NCBI GenBank assembly: GCA_003116995.1
Contig: BDSL01000011.1
Coordinates: 806,001 to 870,000 of the forward strand
DNA: 64,000 nt
Reading direction: 5' to 3'
Source: Yamagishiella unicocca
Lineage: Eukaryota; Chlorophyta; Chlorophyceae; Chlamydomonadales; Volvocaceae
Shown: positions 10,101 to 21,448 of the stretch, piece after piece
Layout of the letters: the number at the start of each line of letters is the position of its first letter
Numbering within the stretch: the first letter of the stretch is position 1
Notes under the pieces: model-generated
What the model was told of the DNA's origin: nothing
Seen by the model: the letters and a program-made list of their open reading frames with translations, nothing else
The model's database searches: none
Translations under genes and position numbers: made by a program

Positions 10101-12613
10101 ACACCGCTTTCCGGCCTGCCTTGCGCCGCTGTGCGTCGAGTACAGGGCAGACAGAGTTCCCGGACCGAAAAAAGTTCATCCTCCCTCCCTTGCCCTCCCT
10201 TGCCCTCCCTCCCTTGCCCTCCCTCCCTCCCGTTCTTGCCCCTCCCTCCCTCCCAGGCCCTCCTTTCACCAGCCAGCTGATCCACCCCACCGGAACCCCC
10301 TTGCCCCAGCCGGGCTCACCTCCAGCAAGCTCATCCACTCGGGATTGAAGTAGGCCTGAAGCAGGCCGCGACGAAAACAAAGAAATGGAGGGATGGAAGC
10401 GGGTTGGACTGGCGCGCGCGGGAGGTTGGGAACGACGCTGACGGTGGTCAACACAAAGGTGGACGGCCGATGAACTCAATAAAAAACGGGCAGCCTGTGA
10501 CGAAACCTAAGTACGGTACGGTACGCCTTCAAGTGTAATGACACCTAAGTACGGTACGTCTTCAAGCGTAGTGATACCTATTTAGGAAACGCCTCCAAGT
10601 GTAATAAACCTAATTAGGATACGCCTCCACGCGGCTGGCCGCACCTGGAAAGCCGGATCCTTTCGTGGGGTAGGTACGAACGCCAGGGCTGCCCACTGCC
10701 GCCACACGCCCGCCTGCGGCATAGAAGGAGGAGAAGCGGCGAAAGAAAAGCCCCCGATCAACACCGAACCGAATTTAACCGAAATCCATTAAGTCCCTGC
10801 CCCACACATCTCAGTCCCCAGGTTCCTGGTCCCCGCATTGCGCCCTTGCGGCGGGCCCCCCGGTCCCTCCGCCCTTCGCGCCCTCCCTGGACCCACCTCA
10901 GGCCCCGACAGCAACGAGTCGCCGTGCTGGCGGAAGAACTCCGAAACCTGGGCGGTTGGGTGGTTGGGTGGTTGGGTGGTTGCCGTGCTACGACACACGG
11001 TAGCACACCAATGGGCTCAGCAGCAGCAAACCGTTCTATCTCTGGGGAGGCAGCGCCGACGGCATGCGGCTAGGCATAGGGGAACGGCTCGCCGCTGCCG
11101 CCACATCGTCGCTGCTGCCCACCAACTCCCCCTATCAGGGCGGCCACTCGCCTCGCCTCGCTTCGCGTTTCTACGGCGCCGCCAAGACGACCACACCGCA
11201 TATCAGGCCAGGGCCAAAGTATGACAACATACCGGCTACCCTTACCCCAACTCCGTAACCGACAACCCCCGGGTAACCAACCTACCGACCTTTTCCTGCC
11301 GGCCGGTGCGCACACACGTCACCAGCGCCGCCTTGATGATCGCCACCTCCATGCGCTCAACCATGCCCTCGAACCGCCCGTCGAGCTGGCTGTACAGCCT
11401 GGGGTGAGAGGGGGTTTCAGGATGAGGCGAGGGTGAGGGGGATAGGGATGGGGAAGCATCAAATGGGCGGGTGCAAGGCAGCGACCAGCAATCTGAGATG
11501 CAGGGCCGGCATGGTGTACGGCAACCCGATACCGCATCTTTAGGTAAGCCTGTGTGCATCCAACTTGCGTTAGGAATCCCTCATTGCACCAGCACATGCC
11601 GGGGCCATCCTACAATCGAATCGCCGCCTCTTGCGTTCCGTTCTGTTACACTTGGCTAAACACACCCTCGTTCACCACTCGCTCCGTGCAACCCGCCACC
11701 CCACCTATCCGCCAGCAGCTCCAGCAGCTCCATGAGCTGCGACGTACGGCACTGGGGCAGCAGCTGACCGAAGATCAGTTCGCACAACGCCTCAGCCTTT
11801 TGCGGGGGCGGGTTGGGAGGTGCGGGGGGGGGGGGGCGCCCCGGGGGAAATGAGTGCGGTGGAGGCGCGGGCGGGGTCCACTGAAGCTCATCCCCTAGAG
11901 CGCCAAAGCTTCCGACTACCGGTATTCGAACTGACTTGTAGCCGTGTGGCCCGCAAGCATGCTGTACGCCCCATAGCCGAAGCGAATATCTTAACTGCCA
12001 GCCTCAAGCCTCACGTGGCAGCCCTGCGGCCCCCTTCGCCTCACCTGGAAGCCGCAGCAGCGGTCCGCTGCAAGCTCTGAGCCGAAGGACTGCATGCAGG
12101 GGACGGAGGAGAACGTGAGGGGCGGCATTAAGGGGTGGCATTGGTCCGAAGGGATGGCATTGATCCGAAGGGGTGTGGCATTAATCCAGCGCGCGGCGGA
12201 CGGCACCGATAAGCCGATATTGGTACAGGCCGGCAAAGGGATATAGGCAGGGATAGCCGAGATCGCAACTGAGTCAGATTGCGCGTCGCTTCTTTGCACA
12301 GGCGCCGGTGGTGTGATGTGGGTGCATATTGATTTGCAGGGTGTGAGAAACGGGAGCAGTGGGGAAGCCGAAGGACCTATGGATCGCCCTCAAGCCCTAA
12401 CTGATGGCGGCCCATGGGGTTCAATAGGGGGAAATATGCGGGTGGCGAGAAGACAAGATAGTGCGGCGCACCTGCACTCTGAAACACCTTGCCTGTTGTC
12501 TCAGACATTGCCCAGCTGTCGCACGCCCGAGTGCCTACCTGAAGTGTACCGGTAAATCCCCGAAACAGGAGGTACTCCTTGAATAATGTGTCCACGTACG
12601 GAAGGGAATCCAT
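4150..12613 (-). CDS. WDR91-like WD40 protein (endosome maturation factor homologue)
   Basis: At least 16 exons on the minus strand. Confident exons: 12613-12539 (ATG; VDTLFKEYLLFRGFTGTLQ), 12089-12045, 11796-11705, 11398-11290, 10947-10897, about 10700-10640 (WRQWAALAFVPTPRKDP), about 10365-10328, 9926-9339, 6551-6150; others near 8.7-8.1, 7.9-7.4, 7.1, 5.8, 5.55, 5.1 and 4.5 kb. Exons follow animal WDR91 in order: the LisH-like 'EYLLFRGF' start, the helical region (YSQLDGRFEG), 'VSFRNFLSQVM..LPLPAVLRFN', a coiled coil (LALQQQVDALQRQLDARTQQ), a disordered linker, then WD40 repeats (GAADGSLAIW, LVGTAGRGILAW, VTCCGATVRLWSL, VVGYSDGAVQTVGL). WDR91 in animals binds Rab7 and restrains PI3K on endosomes; that role here is inferred. 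The linker is enlarged by Ala, Gly, Pro, Gln, His and Asp tracts. The stop is TGA at 4152-4150. Confidence 0.85.
6924..7060. repeat. 19-bp tandem repeat, about 7 copies
   Basis: CCTCCTCGCACCCGCCGTA repeats at 19-bp spacing with a few substitutions. It lies in the WDR91-like intron just past the exon ending in VAWDARADK. Because 19 is not a multiple of 3, the minus strand reads as a peptide-repeat illusion in all frames. Confidence 0.9.
9124..9183. repeat. Cluster of five CACGTG palindromes
   Basis: Perfect CACGTG hexamers start at 9124, 9134, 9156, 9167 and 9178, in imperfect repeats of GGCACGTGGGGAG. They sit in the WDR91-like intron following the exon that ends at 9339. CACGTG is a core E-box/G-box; here it may be only a consequence of local duplication. 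Confidence 0.8.
10165..10262. repeat. Pyrimidine-rich CCTCCCTTGC microsatellite
   Basis: Degenerate repeats of CCCTCCCTTG on the plus strand, about 100 bp, in a WDR91-like intron. The transcript strand is therefore purine-rich here. Confidence 0.8.
10505..10630. repeat. About 45-bp tandem repeat, three decayed copies
   Basis: Segments of the form CCTAAGTACGGTACG plus CTTCAAGTGTAATGA recur three times with increasing divergence (the last reads CCTAATTAGGATACGCCTCC). The array is intronic in the WDR91-like gene. Confidence 0.7.
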
Positions 12614-13923
12614 GGCGTTACAGTCGCGCGGGAGGCTGGCTCCAAGAAGGCCAACTTCCACGGTCCACAGCGGTCGCCGCTAAAGTTCGTTTCAGATGGT
12701 AGCTGATTATTCTGCTATCCGTCTTAATTCTGAAACAATGTGCCTGTGCCTTTCGGAGCTTGCGTTCCGGGCATTGTTACAACATTGGCGATGACGGGTT
12801 GACTGTTCATGATGTGTAATCTTCAGGTGAGCATCAACTATACATGGACCTCGTCTCCATTTGATGTTGGTAAAGCTTGTTATGGCATCGCATATGGTAT
12901 GGCCTTGGTTGGCGAGCCCGACACAATGTTCTATTGCGAGGCAGGTATTGCTTCCATTCCCCTGTAATGTAATTCATAGTACAGGTAGCTGTGCAGGAGG
13001 AAGGCGCGAACGGTACGGATGAGTGCACTGCCCCATGGGCCATAGGTTAGGGCTTGGGCACCTGATGGAAGACTAGCATAGTACCGGTATACCAAAGGTA
13101 CGGAATGAAATATGTGGGTGAGTTGCGACTGCATGCCACTGGCTGCAATAAGTACGCGCAGATGTCAAGAATTCTTCAAGGAAAGGCCCTGAAGGCTGTC
13201 ATCGTCGAGCCGACAGCGAGACGACAATTGAGGATACTGCAGGTGACTGCATGCGCGCAAAACTATTTTTGCCGTTGAGTAGTGTGGACTAGAGGGAACT
13301 TCACCCAGACAAGGGAGCCACCGGAGCCTCGACAGCGATTGGACCTTACAAAGCCAAAGGCTCATTTCAACAAAGTCGCATGCCAACACATCGCCAATTG
13401 ATGAAGCCGGACGTTTCATCCAGGCGCGTGGCCAACCAGGGCCAATCAGGGCCCACCAAGCGACGCGCGGAATCAGAGTCGCAGCCCAGTGCGGATCCCG
13501 GACATGGCCTCCAGAAAATCCTCTAGCCATCTAACCGACAATAAACCTTTATGCTGGTTCACGTGGCGCAGCAGTTACATCATTAGCACCTGCGGACTTA
13601 ACTTAAAAACCAGGATCCAACCAGGCAGGAAAACCTCCTGCCGATTGGCAAGGATACGGCTTTGGGAGCCAAAGATTGCAGCCGGGGATGCACAACGGCG
13701 CGCTGATCTTAACAATGGCAAGTTGATTTGAATAAATAAAGCAACAAGCACGAGAAGCTTTCTCTATTCAGTATGTCTGCCGCCCACCTCACCTTTCTCC
13801 CTGGTTGATTCATAAATCTCTCGTTTCTCTCCCCCTACCCTCCATCTTCAGCAGACGAGAGTCTTCAGTCCGCCAAGTCCCCACAACCGCCCACGCGCCA
13901 ACCACCCACATTCTTCCTAGGCC
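12614..13923. other. Intergenic, nothing recognised
   Basis: Lies between the WDR91-like start (12613) and the stop of the next minus-strand gene (13924). It must hold the WDR91-like promoter. A minus-strand TGTAA at 13579-13575 is a possible polyadenylation signal for the gene ending at 13924, but at about 350 nt it is distant. Open frames are short and mutually overlapping. Confidence 0.5.
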
Positions 13924-15407
13924 TTACTTGGATGCCCCTTGCAGCAGCAGCTCGTCGAACCATGCCCGTTCCATATCGCTGCCGTACGTAGGGCCCTCAC
14001 GCTCCAGGGCCTGGCGCTCGTACATCGCCCACGCCTCGTCAATGCTGACTTCCAGCTGGGCCACGCCGCCGCCTCCCGAGACGGTCCCATCACTTGGTGC
14101 ATTTGCGGCGGTTTCGACATTTGCAGCAGCGGCGCGAGCACCCGCTGAAGCCACAAGCGGCACGCCACCCTCCGATCGCTTATCTGACGCCGGCAGAGAC
14201 GACACCGCCTCCAGGGAGGGACTGGGCGACTTGGATCCCGCGAAGCGGGCCCACAGCCCCCACAGGCTACCTAGCCAGGATGACGTCATGGCGCTTCCGC
14301 TAGCGGCGGTGGGCGAGGCAGCCGTCGGTGAGGGTGCAGCAGCCGGTGGCTGTGGCAGCGGCACACCACCTAGCCAGGCTGCGAAGGCGTGGGAGGCCAG
14401 CGCAGCCGCGTCACCGCCCGAGGCCAGCGGCTTGGGCAGCAGTGAGCCGACTAGAGCGGGCGGCAGCGGGCCAAGCACGCGGCGGGCCAGGTCGAGGATG
14501 TCAGCGACGGGGCGCTGCCTGTCGTGGAAGTCAAGCACCATGGGCTGTCGGAGGTCGTGGGAGCCGCTCAGCTCCTCAGGCGACATGCCGGGCCGCAAAA
14601 AGTGAAACAGATGCATCAGCCGCACGGTAGGGGCGTCCTGCGCGCGAGGAGACAAAACATAACAATTAAATTGTAAATCCATTCAGTTCGGATTGCGGTC
14701 ACGATGCAAACAGCAAGTAGAAGCGAGGGATACCATACGGTACGCCCCAAGTTTCCGCAAAAAAAATGTTTTTGGCATGAACCACATGTAAAAAAAGCAA
14801 GCACCCGGGCCCAGTAGCTATGTAGCGGCTGCCCTTTCTTTCGTCCCACCGCCTGTGAGCTGCAAAGCTGCACCTTACCTCCGCGCCCCCGGCCGCCTGC
14901 CCTCCATCATCGTCCTTGTCGGTGGTAAGCGTCAGCACAGTCCCCTTGCCCAGGTACACTCCGTAGCACCCGTGGGTGGGTTCGTTGACGCGGTTGGATC
15001 CCGGAGGGGCCTTGCGGCTGACGAGGCGTACACCATGGTACCTGTGAGGGAGCGCCCATCCACGAGAGGGCGAGCGAGCGAGCGAGGGTCTTACAGTAGA
15101 GGCTGGTGAAGGCAAAAGGGATGCCAGTCGTCAAACATGAAAAAGCAGTTTCGATTAGAATTTGATTGGCTTGCCTTCATTGACTTGCTTAACGGGGCGG
15201 GTACTGAGGGCGACCGACCCCTGGGTCGCTCGCTCGAACAAGCAGTCCCATGCAAGTGAATTAGCGAGCCCCTACCCCATCACCTACGCACCGGTCCGCC
15301 GCACGGCCTTGCGAGGCGGCAGCCGTGACGTGGGCCGTGTGATGGGTCCTAAGCAACGCGGATGTGAGTCCAAAGAGCTTGGCATCGTCAGCAGCAATCG
15401 ACGCCAT
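13924..15407 (-). CDS. Uncharacterised 330-residue protein, three exons
   Basis: Exons 15407-15292, 15041-14879 and 14637-13924 join with consistent phases (donors GTGCGT and GTAAGG, both acceptors AG) to 993 nt including a TAA stop. The ATG at 15407 is the first in-frame methionine. The N-terminus (MASIAADDAKLFGLTSALLR) is weakly amphipathic and could be an organelle-targeting sequence. Residues about 40-90 hold RYHGVRLVSRKAPPG and HGCYGVYLGKGTVLTLTTD. The second is faintly like the 'HxGxYLGxGxVxHL' strand of LRAT/NlpC proteins, but no catalytic set could be confirmed. The third exon contains LMHLFHFLRPGMS, an Ala/Pro/Ser-rich middle and an acidic C-terminal helix (VSIDEAWAMYERQALERE). I do not recognise the family. 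The splice consistency and length argue that it is a real gene. Confidence 0.65.
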
Positions 15408-17394
15408 GGCGGCAGTTGGATGGAGCGAGCAGCGGCTTCGCAGGAGCACTCGCAGGCCTGCTCAATGGCGTTCGGACGGCGGGCCTGATAGGCGCAGCTT
15501 TGAGTACGGTAATACTAAGGAATGCTGCGTTCAAAGCAAGAGGTGAAATATGCTGGAGTTAGAGGAAAAGTCAGCTAACCAATCGATTGCGATGCAGCCT
15601 CGACGTGTGCTTAAGACGAATGCGTACCCACTAGAGATTAAAGGCCAGGTATCGAGACCGAGGGTGGAAGCGTTTGCCTGCGTTACGGAAGGAGGGAATC
15701 CTGTACGTGTTAGAGAATGTAGGAGAACCATAGAATGATGCGCAGAGCCAAGGATACATCGACCGATGCCGCATCCTCACTCGCCCGTCCGCAGTCCGCT
15801 CATGACAACCATCGGTCTCCCGCGCGGAGCCTAGGACCTCTAGGACGTGCTATAGGATACGCTGCGCTCCCAAACGTGAAAAGGGTTGTGATAGCTCGCA
15901 GGTATCACGATGACATGCTGATCACAGTCCGCATTGCGATCAACGCGATTGCGCATTATTGCAACCGTCCGAAAGCGCATGCTTCAGGATGCGGTCTGTA
16001 TGCACTAAGTGTGATCGGGTCCGTGCTCGTCTTAAAAAACGAAGTACATAGCGCCATGGCGTCACGGTGCTTGTATGATGATGTCCGCGCCAGCCGTGGT
16101 AACAATCTAACACCGATAAGCGTTAAGGAATGCGTCGCCTTACCGGCGAACGTTACCGCCGACGGACGGACGAGTGATGATGACCCATGGGTCGGCTGGG
16201 TCTGAGCCAGCGGCCTTAGAGACAGTCGATTATACACGTAGCTGGCGTCATCGTAACTCCCCGTCAGTAGCGAGACGAGATGGAACCTGATGGAAAGAAT
16301 ATCACAATGGCAAGCGTTCTGCTGCGAATCAACTTAATGGTCTTGGAGGACTGCGTGCGAGCGTACCCTTGCTGGCACTCGAGCGTCACGGCGATCCTTT
16401 TACACACAAATGACACGGACGTACGCATCGTTTGTAAGTACGCCGTTGCTTACTGGTAAGGTGGAGGGCTGTCGCAAGCATATGATTGATACATGCCAGC
16501 TTGCTTCCAACCTGGCGCAAGGTGCGCAAGCGCGAACCGGTGAAGCCCTGTGGAGCCGATAAAGAGCTCGGATCAGCGGCGGCCACACATGCTCGCTCGC
16601 CTTGCTCGCTGCTCCTATGAGCACTTTAGCAGCGAGCAGCGTCTGCAACGGACGTCCATTAAAGCCAAGCGCCGCCCTTCGGAGCACGCGCGACAAACAT
16701 GCCAGGCCAAACGGTGTTCCTAAAGCGAGGGCATACTGGGCAAGACAGCCAAATAAATGCCCTTATGCCAATGGCGCATCGAAGAACACTGCAAGATCCC
16801 ATCAGAAAACACTCCGCTTGCATATGTAAAGGCATAACGCGCACACACATGCATAAATTCGCAACCCGATGTTTTCCTGAAACCCATATTTCCGCACACA
16901 GCGCCGCCATCAGACGTCTTCAAGTCGAAGCGGCGCATATGCAGGAATCTACGCGCAAATTTCCATCGCCGTTCGCATGCATAGCACAGGCTTGTTCGCA
17001 CGTCCAACCGAGACAGCTCTCGCGCTGCCCCGTTCTCCAGCTTTTGCCGTCGAGGGTTTGTGCAAAAGGCGCCCCGAAGGCCCCCCACGGCACCGCACAC
17101 GGTGAAACGACGGCAGCAAGGTGTTAAGCAAAACTAGGGGCCCCCCCAAAATATTTTCACCAGTTACGTAATGCGCGGCCACCTGGGGCCAATTGCTTCC
17201 CACGCAGTTCACCAGGCAACCATACAGGCGATGTACCCGATCGTTCTCAGTTTGGTCTGGAACCCACTGTAACGTGTACTCCATACAGTTTGGATCGCCC
17301 CGATAGCCATAATAGCCGTACGAGGGTGGTCACTCACGCGCGCTGCGAACGGGTGAAAGTCCTGGGCACGCCGTCCTCACAGTGCGAATTCCCT
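15408..17394. other. Intergenic, no supported gene
   Basis: About 2 kb without a coherent exon series. It must contain the promoter of the gene starting at 15407 and the 3' flank of the b561-like gene. A plus-strand open frame at 15735-16205 lacks family resemblance and is not supported. A dispersed-repeat arm lies at 17228-17277. Confidence 0.5.
17228..17277. repeat. Dispersed repeat end (TGTAACGGTTACA family)
   Basis: Reads GATGTACCCGATCGTTCTCA, then TTTGGTCTGGAACCCACTGT, then AACG. It is truncated just before the terminal GTTACAAC of other copies and lies about 120 bp downstream of the b561-like stop. Confidence 0.75.
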
Positions 17395-19004
17395 TCAGTT
17401 GGACTTGACCTTGGAGCCGGTGGGACGGCCGCCGGGCAGCAAGCTGCGCTTGGCGCGGGACAGCGTTGTCAAAAGCATCAGGCCCAGCAGGCCCACCAGG
17501 GCGTACTTGCCGTACACATTGGTCTTGAAGCCCGCATACCCGCGCCACACGGCCGTGCCGTGCGCGCCTAGCAGCGCCGAGAAGAGCACGTAGCCACTGA
17601 GGCGGTGGAACCTGATGTACTTGTAGAGGGACGGAACCGTGTTCATGGCACCTCCGCCGAGGACTGCGAACCGAGCAGGGTATGGGCGAATGGGGCATGG
17701 CTCGGGTCCACAGGTACAGGCAGGTGCCGCCCTCTGGCCAGGTACGCAGGAATGCAGTATTGGTATCAGAAGTAGAGCTCCGACTCGGCGGGTCGTCATA
17801 AGCACAACCCAGACCTAGCGATAGATGTCAGTTGGCCCGAAGCTACCAGTAACGGGCGAGAGGCCGACCACAGCAACTCCACTCCTAAACTCTCAGCACC
17901 TCCTGACCTAAACCCATAAGGGTCAGGAGGTCCCTCCTGGTCCATAACTATTGGCGGAAAGGGAGGATCCGGAAGCAAATTCGCAGGTTCGCGCGCGGGC
18001 AGTGCAGGAGGCGGAGTGCGAGGCGAAGGGTGAGACCTTCGTTCCTGCCGACGAGCTACGCGGTGCGCAAATCGTACGGCCCTAGGTTTTCGCGGTTACG
18101 GCGACATCGGCGCGAGCAAAGAGCCGGTGGCTTATTGTGGAAAATCGGCAGTCCTAATCATAAAAATGCCGACGGGTATCGCACACTATGCCACTTTACG
18201 CCCTCATAACAGCGGGACGCACCGTTCCCGATGAAAAAGACGCCCGTTAGGCCGCCAGTAACGCCATGGTAGGTGGTGAAGTGCGGCCTACCATTGCGCT
18301 CCTTGTTCTGCGGTGGCGGGGGGCCGGGGAGAAGCGAGCCGCAAGGGTGGCAAGCTGGTGGGCCGGTGGGTTTCTGGTCGCTACGGATGCTGCGCTATGA
18401 ATCTGCGGCGGGGCTTGAGCGGGCAGGCCTGCACAACGCGTGACTGTCAAGGAGCAGCGCGTTCGTGCAGTTCATGCTGTCGATGATCCTGCGGTGGTGG
18501 TGATGGTGGTCTGGCAAAGGCGGGTGCAGGGGGTTGACCCCACCAGGTAGATCGTGGCGGCAGCCCCCACGAGGGAGAAGAGGGCCAGCCAGTTCAGGAG
18601 GGCATGGCGGTTGACGTAGGGCTCCTTGGCGCTACGGGACAGTGCCACCGTGCCGCGAATGCTTTGGGCCGACCCCATGCCTGCGTCCAGGGCCCGTGTA
18701 CGAGAAGTTAGACGTGCATCGTAGCATACTTCTGACGGGGGCTAGCAGAGTCAAGGCCTTGCGGGCCAGCGGCCCTCATCTACGCACACGAGCTGGACCT
18801 GAGACAAGGATCCAAGATCTGGGTAATGGTTGCCAACGGAGCCTTTCTGTAGATCACGTGCTCACCTAGGGTAGCGAAGACGATGAAGAGGTTCGCACAG
18901 ATGGGATGCCATGTGTAGAGAACATTCACAGGTAGGGCGTCTACTACAAGGACATTATAGAGCACCAATCCAGCGTACGCGACGCTGAGGAGCGGTAGGA
19001 GCAT
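17395..19004 (-). CDS. Cytochrome b561-like membrane protein
   Basis: Three recognisable minus-strand exons: 19004 (ATG) to 18866, 18680-18544, and about 17663-17395 (TGA stop). The first junction is in phase (donor GTGAGC). The second is one base out, so a small exon or another boundary is missing within the 880-bp gap, or the start lies in a further upstream exon. About five hydrophobic segments are visible: MLLPLLSVAYAGLVLYNVLV, then WHPICANLFIVFATLG, then HALLNWLALFSLVGAAATIY, then FHRLSGYVLFSALLGAHG, and YALVGLLGLMLLTTLS. Conserved histidines in 'TWHP', 'NRHALLNW' and 'FHRLSGY' match the positions of haem ligands in b561-domain proteins such as CYB561D2. The family carries electrons across membranes, often from ascorbate; the donor and membrane here are unknown. 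The basic C-terminus ends KSN. It is divergent from the EF-hand gene. Confidence 0.65.
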
Positions 19005-19288
19005 CGTGACCACGTCCAACTGCTCCTGCCCTGCAAGTGATCCCGTAACGCAGCTCCGGAATCCTAGGATATCTTGGCAGTGTTATTGAAGGTGGTGCGT
19101 ACACAAAGGCCGCTTCCAAACCCCCGAGCCGAGCTGTCGATGTGCCGTACTGTACTGAAATGTTGACGTCGGCAGAGTAAAGTGTTCTTCTGGGTTTTAT
19201 CACTGTAATCTTCGTCGACAACATTAACGATATATATAAAGCCGCAACTATAAGACCTTTTCTAGGATACACTATTTAACAACTCAAG
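19005..19288. promoter_or_regulatory. Bidirectional intergenic promoter region
   Basis: About 284 bp separate the first methionine of the minus-strand b561-like gene (19004) from the ATG of the plus-strand EF-hand gene (19289), so both promoters must overlap here unless the b561-like gene has an upstream exon. A possible acceptor (CACTTGCAG) just upstream of 19004 keeps that alternative open. Confidence 0.5.
19231..19240 (+). promoter_or_regulatory. TATA box candidate for the EF-hand gene
   Basis: TATATATAAA lies 49 bp upstream of the ATG at 19289, in an otherwise GC-balanced context. The spacing would allow a 5'UTR of about 20 nt, short for this lineage but possible. Confidence 0.5.
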
Positions 19289-21448
19289 ATGCACAGCCGA
19301 GTACTTGCACCGCGTTGCCCGCAGCTCCTCCTAGGCCGCGGTTGTAAACAAATCCTTCCTATTGTACCATTTGCGTTACCAGCGCCCTCGGTACACCAAC
19401 TTCACCAGGTGGACATCGACTCGGCGCAGGCGCGAACGCGTACCGAGCCGTTGCCGAAAGCGACAGTCACGCTGGCCAATAACAACCCCAAACACACGGA
19501 AACAGAGCTTGTCTTGGTAAGTGCATATTCGGCGATCAAGGCCTGACCTTATCACACGAGCGCAAGCAACCACCTTCGCGATAACGCTCACTTCCTCAAA
19601 TCCATAAAATCCTGACATTTATTGCTAATCGGATGCTACTCGTCGCACAGGATATGGCCCAGCAGGACCTTGCGGAGCTGTGCAAGGAGGAAGGCGGCAC
19701 GGAATGCTGGAAGGTCGGTCGGAAGCTTGAGCACTCGGCGGGCAAATGTGCCCGCTCCCTTATGTCATTGCAGGTATAACTTTAAGCTCTAACTGGCGTT
19801 GTGTTTGCAGGCGCTTGATTATTTCGTCGCCAAACGACATCAGTACGAGCAGCACTGTGACCTGGAACACGAGCTAGGAGAGCAAGATGCAAGCGCCTGC
19901 ACTGCGCTCAACGGGTTCGAGAAATTCACGCGCGAGCAGATGACGGCTGGGAGGTCAGCGCGAGAGAATGCATTTTGGGGGAGCGGGCGAGCGGCACCCG
20001 ATATCACCGCTTACAATTGCTAACAACGCATTTTGCCGCACCGGTCGATCAGCAACCCATGACGCCGCCCCGGTCGATCAGCAACCCATGACGCCGCCCC
20101 CAACCACCACCACCACTACCATGCTCACTGCCTCAATGATGCATGTGCAAATGCCGTCGGTTATCTCCTGCGGTTCACACGTGTGCAGAGTGCTATTCGT
20201 CAAAGCAATGTCACCAAGTGAACACAACACTCCCTGGTTCTCCCTGTTGCACAGCGTCAGCAACCTGCGCAACAACTTGCGCATCATGCAGCGCGCCGAG
20301 GACCGTCGTGTGGCGCGTGGTGAGGCCGGCACAGTGCCACAGGCCATGAGCGACGAGGAGATTCACGCGCGGGTGTGCCGCATCCGCCTTTTCCACGCGA
20401 TGGACACTGACGGGGTGAGCGGGGCTCGTGCCACAAGGGCTGATTACTCACAGATAGCTGACAGTGAACGAATCAAAAGGAAACGCTACGGCATGTCCAC
20501 GGCGAGCCCACCACCTGAGAACATAACGTTATACACCCACACCATGCTAGCCGCCTCCAATTTACGGCGTTGACAGCACCGCGCACCGCACCCACATTAC
20601 ATCGTGTGTGGAACACAGCGCTAAGCTTCCCTTCAGCACGGGGTGACAGCCTCGCTTGATGGATTGGGACGTAGCGTTGTCATCCTTATTGTTCTTGTCA
20701 CAAGGCGGAAGGTTGCGGCTCGCCACCGCAACCACAGCGCGCAATGTACGAATGCAGGCATCCAAAACATGGATGTTTTGCACTAATCCTCTACCATTTG
20801 CCTGTCTGTACAGGACGGAGAGATCGGCATGCTGGAATTCCAGGACGGCATGGAGGCTTTGGGCGCCGTGATCACTGAGACCGACATCCAGCAGATCAGC
20901 GATGCGCTAGGCAACAGCAACAACCGCATGGACATCGATGAGTGAGTGGTGTGGGGGCGGGATGCTACATGGGCTCAGGCTTTCGATGGAAGACACATGC
21001 AGATATATCGTCCTGTATGCTACACGTAGTACTGCGTATGTGGACATCCCCTAACAACCAGCAGCGCCTGCCAATACTTAATACATGTTCACACGGCGCT
21101 TGGAACTTCCTAGTACAGTACTCTTGAAGTCGTGCACACGGCCCGCGACTTGCACCAGTCGCCCTGGTCCTCCTGCCTCCCAGCCAGCAACCCTGTGCGC
21201 TGGCTTCCGACCCCAAACCCCATGACCCTTTACACTCCTTCGCGCCTTGTAAGAGTCACCACTATCGCTTATCCGTGACCCTCGATGCCCCTTCGCGCCC
21301 CAGCTTCATGGAGGTCCTGGAAGCCAGCTCAGTGCTCAAGGGAGTGGCGATCGGCGACGACTCTAACTTCCTGCGCCACAGCTCCCACGTACACGGCTCA
21401 CAGCACCTGGGCGGCACGCAAGGCACGCACCTGAGCGGCCACGCCTAG
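19289..21448 (+). CDS. EF-hand calcium-binding protein, six exons
   Basis: Exons 19289-19516, 19651-19773, 19811-19953, 20255-20414, 20814-20941 and 21304-21448 join without a phase error to about 308 codons ending in TAG. Donors are GTAAGT, GTATAA, GTCAGC (weak), GTGAGC and GTGAGT. The N-terminus (MHSRVLAPRCPQLLLGRGCK) is Arg-rich without acidic residues and could target a mitochondrion or plastid. The middle is helical and charged (AKRHQYEQHCDLEHELGEQ). Near residue 215 an EF-hand reads DTDGDGEIGMLEF, with Asp at 1, 3 and 5 and Glu at 12, so it should bind Ca2+. A second loop (GNSNNRMDIDDF) is degenerate, as is common in paired EF-hands. The intron splits the first loop between DTDG and DGEIG. 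The C-tail is Ser/His/Gly-rich. It is probably a calcium sensor; the partner is unknown. Confidence 0.8.
20042..20100. repeat. 30-bp direct duplication
   Basis: CCGGTCGATCAGCAACCCAT followed by GACGCCGCCC occurs twice back to back, in the third intron of the EF-hand gene. Confidence 0.9.

Noticed and set aside
15735..16205. A 156-codon plus-strand frame in the spacer at 15.7-16.2 kb
   Set aside because: The composition is unlike neighbouring exons, there is no domain, and the other strand is equally open.
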